Positions 10,148 through 20,649 of a stretch of 64,000 bases of DNA are shown here, in pieces. Position 1 is the stretch's first letter. Each line of letters starts with the position of its first letter. The notes under the pieces were generated by a model, which ran no database searches, had not been told where the DNA came from, and saw nothing but the letters and a program-made list of their open reading frames with translations. This stretch comes from Dactylonectria macrodidyma (lineage: Eukaryota; Ascomycota; Sordariomycetes; Hypocreales; Nectriaceae). The position numbers were made by a program, and so were the translations under genes. The DNA is taken from NCBI GenBank assembly GCA_020744425.1, contig JAGMUV010000002.1, forward strand, positions 3,144,501-3,208,500, written 5' to 3'.

Positions 10148-11691
10148 ATGAGCGTGGAGACGCAAGGAGCAGCCGATGCCGGCGCTGGCAGCAGGGATGC
10201 GCGATGGTAACGCTCCAGATCTCCAGGCATCACTAAGCTCCTTGATCATCCAACCTGACCCTGCCTTAGGAAGTACCTCGACCACATCCGTCGAAATGCC
10301 GGTCCCTTCACTGATCCTGATGCCACGGAAGAAGAGGCCCTGGCACAGTTCGAGAAGTTTAAGATCTTGTTTGTATTTCCGCCTAAGAAATCCGAGGGAC
10401 TACGTTAACCACATCCAGGGTCATGTCGGTTCATCCCCCGCCTCGATTACGATCCTCATCGAAATACTGACTTAACAATGCAGCGGCGCTGGTGGACTGG
10501 GATGTGAGATTCTCAAGGATCTAGCCATGTCCAATTTCAAGGATGTTCATGTCATAGATATGGGTTGGCGCTGAACCTCACCAATGCGACCAGACTATCC
10601 GCTCACACTACCCTTCAGATACCATCGACATTTCCAACCTAAACCGCCAGTTCCTATTCCGCAAAGATGATGTTGGCAAATATAAAGCCGAGGTCGCCGC
10701 CGAATTCGTGCAGAAGCGTGTCAAGGGCGTCAAGATTACAGCTCACAACAATCGCATCCAGGACTTTGACGAGAAGTTCTATAAGCAATTCCAGCTTGTC
10801 GTTTGCGGGCTGGACAGTATCGAGGCGCGCAGGTGGATCAACGCCATGCTCGTATCCATTGCCGAAGAGGCCGAGGATCCCGACGGCATCAAGCCTCTCA
10901 TCGACGGAGGTACTGAGGGTTTCAAGGGCCAAGCTCGAGTCATCTTCCCCTCCATAACTTCGTGCATCGAGTGCCAACTTGACATGCATGCCCCCCGCGC
11001 CGCAGTCCCGCTCTGCACCATCGCCTCGATCCCTCGACAGCCGGAGCATTGTATCGAATGGGCGCATGTCATCGCCTGGGAACAGGAGAAGCCGTTTCCC
11101 GAGCTCGACAAGGATGACCCGGAGCACGTCACCTGGCTGTACCAGAAAGCTCTGACTCGTGCCGAGGAGTTCAGCATCCCCGGCGTCACCTACTCGCTAA
11201 CCCAGGGTACTATCAAGAACATCATCCCTGCCATCGCATCGACCAACGCTATTATCGCCGCAGCATGCTGTAACGAGGCCTTCAAAATCGCCACTACCTC
11301 GGCACCGTGCCTGGGTTTCGAGAACAACTACATGATGTATTCTGGGAACGACAGTATTTACACATACACGTTTAAGCACGAGAAAAAGGACGATTGCCCT
11401 GTCTGTGGTCGCCAGGCCCGTCCCTTGGAGGTGAACCCCAAGACTACGCTCCAGGAACTTCTCGACTCCTTCGCCGTGCGGCCCGAGGCCCAATTGAAGC
11501 GACCTTCCATCCGAGCCGAGGGCAAGACGTTATACATGCAATTCCCCCCAAGCCTAGAACAGCAAACGCGCCCGAATTTAGACAAGACACTTCACGAGCT
11601 GGGTTTAGAGAGCGGCCAGCAGGTCGTGGTTACGGATCCTGCATTCCCTCTGGAGTTCAACTTCTTCTTCAAGTTCAAGGCAGACTCCTGA
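10148..11691 (+). CDS. UBA3: NEDD8-activating enzyme E1 catalytic subunit (UBA3), five exons including a 6-nt microexon
   Basis: UBA3 with its partner ULA1 adenylates NEDD8/Rub1 and hands it to Ubc12 for cullin modification. Exons are read as 10148-10206, 10270-10368, 10419-10424, 10484-10563 and 10619-11691, giving 438 residues. The six-base exon 3 (GGTCAT) supplies the end of Leu53, then Val54 and most of Ile55. It restores KILVIGAGGLG, whose Gly56-Ala-Gly-Gly-Leu-Gly61 is the ATP-binding loop. The adenylation domain continues with [15 protein letters not shown]. Zn-binding cysteines are visible as CIEC and later CPVC, the catalytic Cys214 is in VPLCTIAS, and the C-terminal ubiquitin-fold domain (UFD) is present. 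Family length is about 430-465 residues, so the protein is complete. The start at 10148 gives MSVETQG and is the only upstream ATG that joins in frame through intron 1. The gene converges with AC40. Confidence 0.92.
10419..10424 (+). other. Six-nucleotide microexon of UBA3
   Basis: The sequence GGTCAT is flanked upstream by an acceptor (ATCCAG at 10413-10418) and downstream by a donor (GTCGGT at 10425). Intron 2 (10369-10418, 50 nt, donor GTTTGT, branch-like GTTAAC near 10404) and intron 3 (10425-10483, 59 nt, branch CTGAC, acceptor TGCAG) isolate it. Skipping the microexon stays in frame but replaces Leu-Val-Ile with a single Phe in the strand leading to the nucleotide loop. This is read from sequence and protein-family conservation; there is no transcript evidence. 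Confidence 0.8.
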
Positions 11692-11952
11692 GTGACGATA
11701 TTAACGAGATGGAAAATGGCGTTAATTCATGAGTTACAATTTTGGGCATCGCATTTTCTGGCGTTGGAGATTTGTGACAAGACAAGAAGAGACGACGAAC
11801 AAGACGAGAGCGGCGGGCTCAAGTTCATGTAGTAACGTCCATGATGAACAAATAAGCGGTGGTCATGGTATCATCCCTTTTTATCTACCGGCAAGTGAGC
11901 GAAAGAAAAAGCCAAGAAAATTATAGTACAAAGCAAAGTAACACCCAGCCGA
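11692..11952. other. Convergent 3' intergenic region (UBA3 / AC40)
   Basis: 261 bases lie between the two stop codons. The region is A-rich towards 11900-11940, consistent with 3' UTRs and polyadenylation signals of both genes. No gene is seen. Confidence 0.5.
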
Positions 11953-13167
11953 CTACCGCGCCATGTTGATAACCTGCTGCTCGAGCTTCTTGCATTTGAG
12001 CTTCAGGTGCTTGACGGACTCGAGGAAGAGCTCGTCACTGTCCCACTGCCCTGTGCTCTCAATGGAGAAGATGAAGTGATCCCTCCTCCGTCCCAGCTTC
12101 ACCTTGCCCTCGAACTCGGCGTGTCGCAAGCATTCACGGCTCACGGTGTCCTTCATGGCATCGACCACGACGGCTTTGGCCTTGCCCTCTTGGCCCTCGT
12201 ACCCGCTGCCTTTCAGCGCCGCCTCCTTCTTGGTAACCTTTTCGAGGCCAATGACGCCCTTGGGGAAGCACTTGGCGAACTTCTCGGCGTCAGCGCCAAT
12301 GATGGGCTTGGTGATGGTGATAGTCGGGAGTAATCGGTAGGAGGCAGTAGCGACCGGTGAGAACTTGGCGTGGTCAGCGCCGATGCCTTTGTGCATGTGC
12401 ATGGCGAGGTTGATGGACTGGCGAGGCCGCAGCTTGGCGATGAGGATGTCTGGGTTGGTCGGTTGGATGGCGTTCCCACCGCTAAAGTACTGGTCCTGCT
12501 TCCCCGTGGGCACAAAGACGATGTCCTTTGCGTAGATGTGGGCGTTGTTGTAGGCCTTGAGGGGGTCGTTCTCAGTTGGGGAGGCGTCTGGGTTGACGGT
12601 ACACTCGACGTTCAGCTCGAGGCGGACCGTGTTCCAGTCGAAGCATCCAGAATAAGGATCCTCGCCGGCTTCGGGCTTCTTATGCCACTTGAGGAAGTCG
12701 TGGAGGCCCTCGCGGCCACCTTTGAAGGGGATGAGGCCGAGGCGGTGGGCCAGGACCTCGTCTTGGATCACCGAGGTGTTGTTCTCGATGTAGACATTCT
12801 CGACGGCGAGGGTGGGGATCTCGGCGAGGAGGATGCGGCGGAAAGCGTTGGAGAGTGAGGCGTCGATGCCGATGAGAGAGAAAGAGGACAGGAATTGGTC
12901 GTTCTGGTGGAAGTCGACGGAGAAGGCCTTGCGGAATCGGTCGATGGTGAACTCGAGGTCCTCGCCAGGGAAGTGGCCGGGGTAGTCGGTCGACACGTTG
13001 TTGGTGACAGTCTCGAGGTTGATGCCTACCGTCTAGTTTTTTGCGAACAATTTAGCTGTCGTAAACCTCAGAAAGCAAATTCGAGAAGAGGCCCATCCTA
13101 CCTGTCGGCGCGCAATCTCAGCCTCGTCGGGAGTATTCCTCCACGCGGCCTGCTGTGTGGGATGCAT
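11953..13167 (-). CDS. RPC40: DNA-directed RNA polymerases I and III subunit AC40 (RPAC1/Rpc40)
   Basis: AC40 is the alpha-like subunit shared by RNA polymerases I and III; it pairs with AC19 to nucleate assembly. Two exons (13167-13102 and 13032-11953) with a 69-nt intron give 381 residues, the expected family length. The D-domain (dimerisation) signature lies near residue 60 as FSLIGIDASLSNAFRRILLAEIP, followed by VENVYIENNTS and DEVLAHRLGLIPF. The insert domain and the C-terminal DELFLESVKHLKLK helix are conserved. Exon 1 (22 codons) ends at the intron and exon 2 resumes with TVGINLETVTNN, which is conserved in fungal homologues. This supports the upstream start at 13167 over the next in-frame ATG-less extension of exon 2. 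Nucleolar and nuclear location is expected from the family. Confidence 0.94.
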
Positions 13168-14323
13168 TGGTAATATCTGGGGGGGCAAGCGCGCGCGTGA
13201 GGTTTTCAACTCTCTGCTTTCTGTTCCGCTCTCTGTTCTGCTCTGCTCGGCTCTGCGCAAGGTGAGGGACGCGGTAACGGGTTGATTGGGGGAGGAAACA
13301 ATAATTTTTTGATGCCCCTCCACGGTGAGACGCAAGGTGAAGGATGGAGTAAAAAATGGGCCATGACGGGGAAAGGTGGGGCACATTCACCGAAACTTTT
13401 TCCGTACGCACCTGCTCACCGAGACGTCGGTCGGTTGGCTGCAGCCCGGATATGGACCGGGGCTCCACAAGCCGGTCCAACCCACCAAGGAGTTCCGGAA
13501 CCGCGAAAGCACCTGTTCTGACGTCGCTACTACACATGTAGGTACTTAAAAAGGCGCCTGGGGTGAATGGCTGATGGATGGATCAACGAACACAGGCCCC
13601 ATCGGGTTTGGCCATGTGCAGGTCAATCCAGTGACCTCCCTCGACGTTGCATTGGAGCTCCCTCTCCGGTGCGGGGCTCTCAATTGATAGTCTCCTCTCG
13701 AGCTCCCCCATTTGCTCCGTCACAAGGCCATCATATCATCCCATGCACCTCTCGTAGCACCCACTCACGCGGCGCCTCGAAGCAGCCCCGGATTTGCAAG
13801 TCACAAAGCTTGTCTAGCACCATGAGCCCATGAAGGAATATAAGCAAAAAAAAGAGAAAAGGGAAAAAACAAAATGCTCACCTGACACCCCCTCGGACGC
13901 CCCCCGGTTGAACCGGTTGCGATGCCGGGTACAAACAAGTCGTCAGCCGAGACCTCCCAATTGACCTCGCCATTGGCCAGCACCGACGTCAGTGACGCTT
14001 CGCCTCGCAAACCCTTGACACGCCGTATTCCCTGCCTGGCTTCATTGCCCAGGTCAATCCCAGCTTGCCAGCTAACGACCGGGCGGCTGGGCCGATGGAG
14101 AGGAACTCTCTAAGAATTACAGCTCTCAGGCACGCTCTCAGGCACGCTCTCAGGCACGTATGTAGTATTTAAGTCGAAGCCGGTCCCTTCCTCCCATCTG
14201 GTCCCTCTCTCCATTAGTAGTGTTCATTAAGCCTCTTCTCTAATACTTGCTTCGACATTCACCACAGAAATCAACCAATTCTCACCCTTCATCACCAATA
14301 CCCATACATCACTACCATACACC
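13168..14323. promoter_or_regulatory. Intergenic region with promoter elements of the 61-residue gene
   Basis: 1.16 kb lie between divergent genes. Near the right end is a 12-bp direct repeat present three times (14123-14158), then a TATA-like TATTTAAG at about 14166, and a CT-rich leader up to the ATG at 14324. The spacing of TATA-like element to ATG (about 155 bp) is plausible for a regulated fungal promoter. A C-rich and G-rich patch at 13180-13320 belongs to the AC40 promoter side. No further gene is seen. Confidence 0.5.
14123..14158 (+). repeat. Three perfect 12-bp tandem repeats (CTCTCAGGCACG)
   Basis: The units are 14123-14134, 14135-14146 and 14147-14158, identical to each other. 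They sit directly upstream of the TATA-like sequence of the small gene that starts at 14324. They could be an upstream activating element in triplicate, or a simple minisatellite. Confidence 0.9.
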
Positions 14324-14567
14324 ATGCTCTGCCGCGTCGTGTATGTCACGTATTCCCATGTCTACCTCTCTTCGCAAAATGTCTAACTGACTTTCCAGTA
14401 ACACGCCCACCGAGGAGCTCGAGCGCAGGCTGGAAGAGCAGTCTCGAAAAGCTCCACGCATCTCTTCCAAGCCTTCCTCTAACCCTCACGCCACCAAGGC
14501 TTCCGCTACCACAAAGGGACAAGAAAAGGACGGCCTCTCTATTCGACCATCACCACCCAAAGTCTGA
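14324..14567 (+). CDS. Small two-exon gene, 61-residue hydrophilic protein of unknown function
   Basis: Exon 1 is 14324-14340 (17 nt) and exon 2 is 14399-14567. The 58-nt intron has a textbook donor GTATGT, a branch CTAACTGAC and acceptor TTCCAG. The joined frame closes exactly at TGA, giving 61 residues starting MLCRVVNTPTEEL. The N-terminal third is predicted helical and charged (EELERRLEEQSRK); the rest is Ser/Thr/Lys/Pro-rich and likely disordered. There is no signal peptide, membrane span or known motif. I do not recognise the family. Support comes from the consensus splice signals, the exact frame closure, a good ATG context (ACACCATG) and a promoter with TATA-like and repeated elements. 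It could be a stress- or development-induced small protein, but that is inference only. Confidence 0.7.
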
Positions 14568-14584
14568 ACCCTCCTAAACAAAAT

Positions 14585-14918
14585 TTGAAACGTCATCGGA
14601 CGGAGTTACGTGGACAGGTGTATCAAGGAGTTGAACAACCGGCGTGTCAATTTAGTCTATGCCGCTATTAATATCATAAGAGTATTGCTATTCGCACAGC
14701 ATATCGCAATAGCCTGCGAGCCTGAGCGCACCTAAGTCATCCCGAACTTAGCGTATCCAATATTTCTCTTACTCCTCAAATTGATATAATCTCAAGATCT
14801 TAGTATTGCTGTGTAGATAGCAATAGTTGACTGCAAATAGCAATACTCTATCACAATTCCTTCTGTGATCCATGTTGCCTTACGTCTCGGTTCCGCAAAC
14901 AGAAAAGTGACGTTTCAA
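14585..14918. repeat. MITE-like inverted-repeat element, about 334 bp
   Basis: Terminal inverted repeats TTGAAACGTCA (14585-14595) and TGACGTTTCAA (14908-14918) are perfect over 11 bp. Inside is a second perfect 14-bp inverted pair, AGAGTATTGCTATT (14679-14692) and its complement (14836-14849). A further copy-like core occurs at about 14803-14825 (ATTGCT ... AGCAAT). The interior is AT-richer than neighbouring DNA and has no ORF. No clear target-site duplication is visible, so the transposon reading is tentative. The element lies 17 bp past the stop codon of the 61-residue gene and would be within its 3' UTR. Confidence 0.5.
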
Positions 14919-15031
14919 GATTCTCGGAAATATATTCGTTCCGGCCATTGGTACACTATCTGATATCTAGACTACAATTCCTTCGCTTCCATTCATCCCC
15001 AAAATCATTCTCAGTTCCGTTGCACTGTTGG
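14919..15031. other. 3' flank of Nup159
   Basis: This short remaining spacer holds the Nup159 3' UTR. Nothing else is recognised. Confidence 0.4.
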
Positions 15032-18000
15032 CTATTCAATATCTTCAATGGTCCACACATTGACGCCTCTCTTCTCCACACTTCCCTTGAGTCTCTGCAG
15101 GACTGCCTGTCTGCGTGTTCTCTTCTCCATCAAGTCGCCCTTTTCCTCTAGGCTGAAACCACTCAGCTTCTTTCGTGGTGGTGTCGCCCTCGCCGAAGCA
15201 CTGAGTGAGATGCTTCCGGCAAAGCTGTGGCGCAGATTCCGCACTGGCGTCGACTCCGGGGAGAACATCACACTCTTCCTCCCTTGCGGGGTCATAGGTG
15301 AGCCCTCCTGGCTTGTAGAACTGATGTGGACCTTTCGCAGCTGGTTCTCCAGCATGTCAACATCTCCGCTTCGCTTTTCGACCATTGAGGTCATCTTGGT
15401 GATGGTACGGAGCACAGCCTCCACGGTTGGCACATTCGCCTTGCCCTTGCCCGAAGCGCTCGAAACCGAGACAATTCTAGTCTTCAATAAGGTGAGGGCT
15501 TGTTCAGCCTCGGCTAAAAGTTTCGAGAATCGCGCGAAATCCCGTCTCAGCTCGTTCTGCTGAGTCGCTTGTTCGGCGCTGAGTGGTAGGGACCGCGTGG
15601 CCTCAGCTTGTTCCGGGTCTGCCTTGGCCATGATGATCTGCTTGAGATCCTCCTGCTTAGCACGGAGGCGGTGCATTTCCCTTGACAGTTCTTGACATGC
15701 GTCGAGCTTGTCCTCCAAGTCACGAACTCGTCCATCCTCCAAGTCGGGATATAATTCATTGTCCAGCACCTCACCCAAGTCATCAATCTCGCAGAGGACC
15801 CAATCGGCAGAAATCTCCAGATCATCTTTGTTGCGGCCGCCCTGTTTGCAGTTTTCCGTGTTTCCTTTGATGAACGACTTGACCGTTCGAGAATTCAGAC
15901 CAAGTGTATCGATCATCGAGTTGATGTCACGATACACGGCCTCGACCTGACTCGGAACGCTTTCCTTTGCAGGTGGCGCAACGTTCGAATGAGCAATGAA
16001 TTCATCCAGTATCAAGGTACCCTCAACCTCTGATGAAAGGATTCTCTGGACTTCGTCATCCTCCTCATCAACTAAGGGCTGGGTCTCCTCAGCCTCTTGA
16101 CGCGCCTTCATTTTCCTATGCTGAACCATGAATGGATCATCAGCAGGGGCCTCGGGCTCCCGACTAAGGATTGAGGATCCATATTGCGATCTTCTGGCTC
16201 CCAGAAGTTGCGATGCCATTCCAGGGGCGCTGACCGATCTTGTAGCATCAGTTCTGATTACTCGATTAGGCACAGCGCCTCGCACAGGGCTTGGGGATCG
16301 GGGGCTAGTCGCGGTCGGTCGCGGGAACAGAGGCGCATTGCGGCTAAGCTCCCCAAATAGGGGGCGCGATGCATCTTGACCTGGTCTGATGCTAGCAGGG
16401 GTCATTCCACCGATGCCTCCAAACGAGCTCTGCGGAGTGAATCCAGGAGTAGGGGCCAGCCCAGAAGTGCTGGGGCTCAGATCCTTGGCGACGTCGATAC
16501 CGCTGCCTTCTGATCCGTCGTCCTCGTCCTCGTCGAGGTCACTGTCATCATCTGTACTATCAGGAACTGACGGAACCGCGGGAGGCTGTTTCGATCGAGC
16601 TTTCGGCACCACGAAATCGGAGGGCAATGGCTCTTCAAGGGCCCTTGACCCGACTGTATCCGGTGAAAGCGGCGCATCTTGGGCGGCTGAACTCGATGGC
16701 TTCGAGGGATCAGGTGGCAAAGGGGCACTTTCTATAGCCTTTGACGCAGCTGGCTTGGAGACATTAACAAAGTCAGGCGGCAGTGAAGTTTCAGTAGGTT
16801 TGCGTGGTTTCGCGAAGACGGAAGATGAGTGATCAGTTGTCGAGGTCCCGGCAGCCTTTGGTGCCGTCGCGAAGTCTGGCGGCGGAGGAGCTGATTCGAT
16901 ACTGGAAAGAACTGTTGATGCTCCGAATGGTTGGCTTGGGGCGTTAGATGTCGCTGACGACGAGGATGAATCGCCGATGGGAAAGGCAGCTCGGCTAGTC
17001 GAGTCGGGGGGGAGTGGTGCATCATCCTCCCGCTTGATTTGTGTGGCACTAAATCCCTGGTTTTTCTCTTCCGCGGGTTTCAGCATCTCTGACTTCTGGC
17101 CAAATATACCAGTGTAGGTACTTTGCTTGGGGGTTTGTCCAAACAAGCCACCGCCAGCCTTGGGCGTCGCTTGTTGTGATCCGAACAACCCGCCTCCGAT
17201 CTTCGGGGTATCGGGTTTTGAGCCACCAAAGAGCCCGCCGCCGCTGGAGGCACCGAAATTTGATGGCTGACCAAAGATCGATGTGGCAGTGGCAGGTGTT
17301 GTGGAATATCCGAACTTGGAAGGTGCTGGTGTTGTTGTGGGAGTAGTAGACTCGGGGCTTGACTGCGCGGCCGGAAACAGCGATGAACCTTTCGATTTTG
17401 CCTGCGGAGTTTCTTCTGTTGCATCCATCTCTTCATCTCTAGTTGCGGTGGTAGGCGTTGAGACAACGGGTTTGTTAGCTGTATCAGCCAACGCGGCACC
17501 GAAGCCATTGCCAAACAGGGAAGACCCGGACAGTGAAGGTGGCTTGTTATCTTCCTTCGCCGATGGGTCTGGCTTGAAGGAGCTCTCGAGCTTGAAAGGA
17601 GTAGAACCAAAGGGGCTGCCCGAGGGCTTGTCCTGCCGCGCCGGGAACGCAGTATCTGCGTTGGAGCTGGATCCGAAGGGACTCGATAACTTGTTCGTGG
17701 TGCCAAAAACGCTGCCACTGTTATTATTATTCGCAACAGAGGCAAAACCACCTTGGCTCGCGAAGCCAGCAAAGCCTCCTGACGGCGCAGCTGATTGGGA
17801 TGCGGACGCTGCGCTACCAAATGCGCTCTTATTACTCTCATTGTTGGCGAAGCTGGCGAATCCGGATTGTCCAAAGGTAGACGTCGTTCCCGTACCCGCC
17901 GAGGGGGCACCCCAAGGTGACGAACTCGCGCCCATCTGAGAGGACTGACCAAAGCCAATAGCACTTGGCTTGCCAAACGCTGATGCTGCCGTACTTGGTG

Positions 18001-19732
18001 AGCCAAAAGTGCTCGAGCCAAATACTGCGCCTCCTGTACTAGGTGCGGCGGCTGAAGCGCCTGCTGATCCCCAGGGAGAAGACTTCTGGCCTAGCTGGGA
18101 AGAGGCACCAAATGCAGTAGAAGCATTTGCGGGTGAGCCAAAAGCTGAGGCGCCGGTGCTTGCAAACGGAGACGCGGCAACTGCCGCAGGCGCTGGAGCT
18201 GGGGCAGACGCTGTGCCTGAGTCTTTGGCCACGGAGAGACCCTCGTACGTGAGTCCCTGCTTGATGGAGTCGTTGTAAACTACCCACCAAGAGCAAAGAA
18301 TACCTTCGTGTGTCAAGATCCAGAATCCAGGGAGAGGGCCCGGTGACTCTTCAAGCTCGACGTCAGAAGGAATTGGCTTGTAGACTTTGTCCTTCCCTGA
18401 CAGATCTAACGCAGTGCCAATTGGGGTCGAATCTTCCATGGAGTCTGTCATGGGAAGAGTGGGTCGTTTAGTATCGTCCAAGAACTCCGTTGTTGTGAAG
18501 ACACCGGTGATGGATTCGGCAGGCTTGTCAATAGCTAGAGGAGTCGTCGATCGGCTCAAGACTCCTCCTATCTCACTCACCGCAGTGGAGCACACAATGA
18601 GCAAGTCCTGAATGGCGGGTTTGAAGTCCCGAAGTCGCAAAATCGAGTGATGGGGCGTCTTGTCTGAGCCAAAGGGCTCCACAGGATCGGTAAGTTTCTG
18701 GAAAGTAAATGAGGAGGGCGGTTGCCGAGAAATTATGTGATACGTGGAAGTCGGCGGAGATTCGTTGTTGGTTGTATAAATCGACAACCATAGATGGTTC
18801 TCCAACCAAGTAAGGGCTGAGACTAAGTAAAGGTTAGTGAGTGCGTGCTACAGCCTGGATTTGACTAGACTTACCATGACAGTCACCCATGTTAGGTGGT
18901 TTAGGGATCTCTGCCTTTGCGTCTCCTTCCGGAGTCATTTGGGTCACAGTTCCGTCCGCTAAACCAGCGCATAGCTGCTTGCCCTTGGAACTCCAGCTGA
19001 CACAGCTCACTTGGGCCTTGAGAGGGTTGCTGATCTGCCTCTCCTTCAAGTTTGCCATGTGCAAGTTGCCGTTGTTCGTGACGATGGCGCACAGCTCTGC
19101 TTTCTCCGGCGTTGGGTTGGGAATCAAGGCCCTCAGCGTCTCGCCGTTTGTCGACAGCTCAAAGGCAGAGCTTGTCGAATTCTGGAGAAGACTCTGCACC
19201 TCGTAGACGGCCAGGCCACCGCCAGATTCGGCTGACAGAACCAGGTAGTTCTCGTCTGCTGTGAAGTAGAGCTGAGAGACGCGCATCGGCATGGGGATCT
19301 TGAGCTGGGGCTCGAACTCGCGAACATCGGAGTCGCCATTCTTGGACGCCTCAAAGGCTTTGCGGACGGACTCGGTCGTGGCGAGGATGACCTGGTCGGG
19401 ACCAGCGGCGGCAACAAGGCCCCTTCGAGAGGCGATGCTGAGGAGCGACGCGCTTGAAGATGGAAGAGACGACCATGATGAGGTTAGGCGAAGCTTGGCG
19501 TCGCCAGCGATGGAAAGGAATCCGAGAGCCTACGCGAAGACATCATCATCAGGACACTGGCTCAAACAAAACAAGCAGGCAGGAAGCCGTGCAGCCAAGA
19601 AATCAACAACGGGAAGTGCAGACTCACCTCTGTCTGGATGGTCTCCAAGTCAGGTCCTGTACTCAGTCCTCCTGCTCCTGCCGCACTGCCGAGCATGGCG
19701 TTTCCGGGGTTGCCAAAGCTGCTAAAAGCCAT
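15032..19732 (-). CDS. NUP159: Nucleoporin Nup159 (Nup214 homologue), cytoplasmic-face FG nucleoporin
   Basis: Nup159 sits on the cytoplasmic face of the nuclear pore, where its N-terminal beta-propeller recruits the DEAD-box helicase Dbp5 for mRNA export. Three exons (19732-19628, 19529-18875, 18822-15032) close in frame to 1516 residues. The N-terminal about 440 residues are the propeller (for example VSQLYFTADENYLVLS, then VSCVSWSSKGKQLCAGLADG). A long FG/SAFG/SPWG repeat region follows (about 450-870), rich in Ser, Ala, Gly and Phe. Next comes a Pro/Asp/Ser linker with acidic runs. The C-terminal about 350 residues are predicted helical coiled coil that should anchor the protein to Nup82. 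The propeller is split by two short introns. The gene is divergent from Pup1. Confidence 0.92.
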
Positions 19733-20649
19733 GACTGAAGCAAAGTAGCCGGCCTTGGAGAGAGGACCCGAAGTTCATAAATTTGCCCTTCGCATGGGGC
19801 GGGTTTGGGGGCGACCAGGGAGAGTAGCTCTGTCGCGCGGCTGGCTGCTAGGGAACAATAGTCTGAGGACCCGTGCTTCTGGGACGGCGCAGCGGGACGT
19901 GATTGGCCAGTCCACGCGCAGCGAACTCCAGTGCTCAAAAACAGCGCCACTCTAGTCAAAGTGATGAACGGGTGAGTTTTGTTGCAGATGTTGATGGAGA
20001 ATCGACTGACGTTGAAAATTGACAAATCCGGAAAAGGAGGTTCGAATAGATTCACAACAAAGAAGCACCTACCTTGGTTAAGTTACGCCTAGTATTACTC
20101 CAGAACCCTTTCCCTTTCTATCACGCCGCCTATCCCAGCCAGCAACTCTATGGTAGAGTTATGAGCCAAAAGTTCCCGTCCACTCACATATTTACACCAC
20201 ACACCAGTTTACTATATACATTTTGAAATCGACACTTAGGTACTTTTACAATATGTAAATTATTTATAGGATTCTGTTGCAAAAAATTTTTATTTTATCA
20301 TTTTTGAACACATTTTTGACTACATTTTTGACCTTTGTCCTGAACTGTAGCTCTCTGGAATCACGTGCGGAAAGCTCGGCCCACCCCTAAGTGCAGCCTG
20401 GACTGCACCAGCCTGGCCAATGAGGGCGCGCCTCTGCTGGAAGCTCAACTGCGTTGTCTGTCTACGCTCTGGAGGCAGCTTTTAGCCTCGTCATCAGCTC
20501 TGCCTTGCCAACCTCACTCGCACTTCACTTGCAACAACGATACCCTCTCAAGTCCATCATCACCCACGACTTACGCCTCGCCCAAAATACAACTTTAGTC
20601 CCGTGCTCGAATTGGATCCTTTAACCAAGGGGAAACGAGGTCATACACA
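19733..20649. promoter_or_regulatory. Divergent promoter region Nup159 / Pup1 with an AT-rich patch
   Basis: 917 bp separate the start codons. An AT-rich block at 20215-20340 interrupts otherwise GC-balanced DNA and contains three in-phase 12-bp repeats (20299-20334). A CT-rich leader precedes the Pup1 ATG. No gene is seen. Confidence 0.45.
20299..20334 (+). repeat. Three 12-bp tandem repeats CATTTTTGANNN
   Basis: Units start at 20299, 20311 and 20323; the first nine bases are identical in each and the last three vary. The repeats lie inside an AT-rich patch between two divergent housekeeping genes. Confidence 0.85.

Noticed and set aside
10370..10483. A single-intron model for UBA3 using the GTATTT donor at 10373
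   Set aside because: It breaks the reading phase at the acceptor; only the microexon model or the shorter KIF version closes, and the latter loses two conserved residues.
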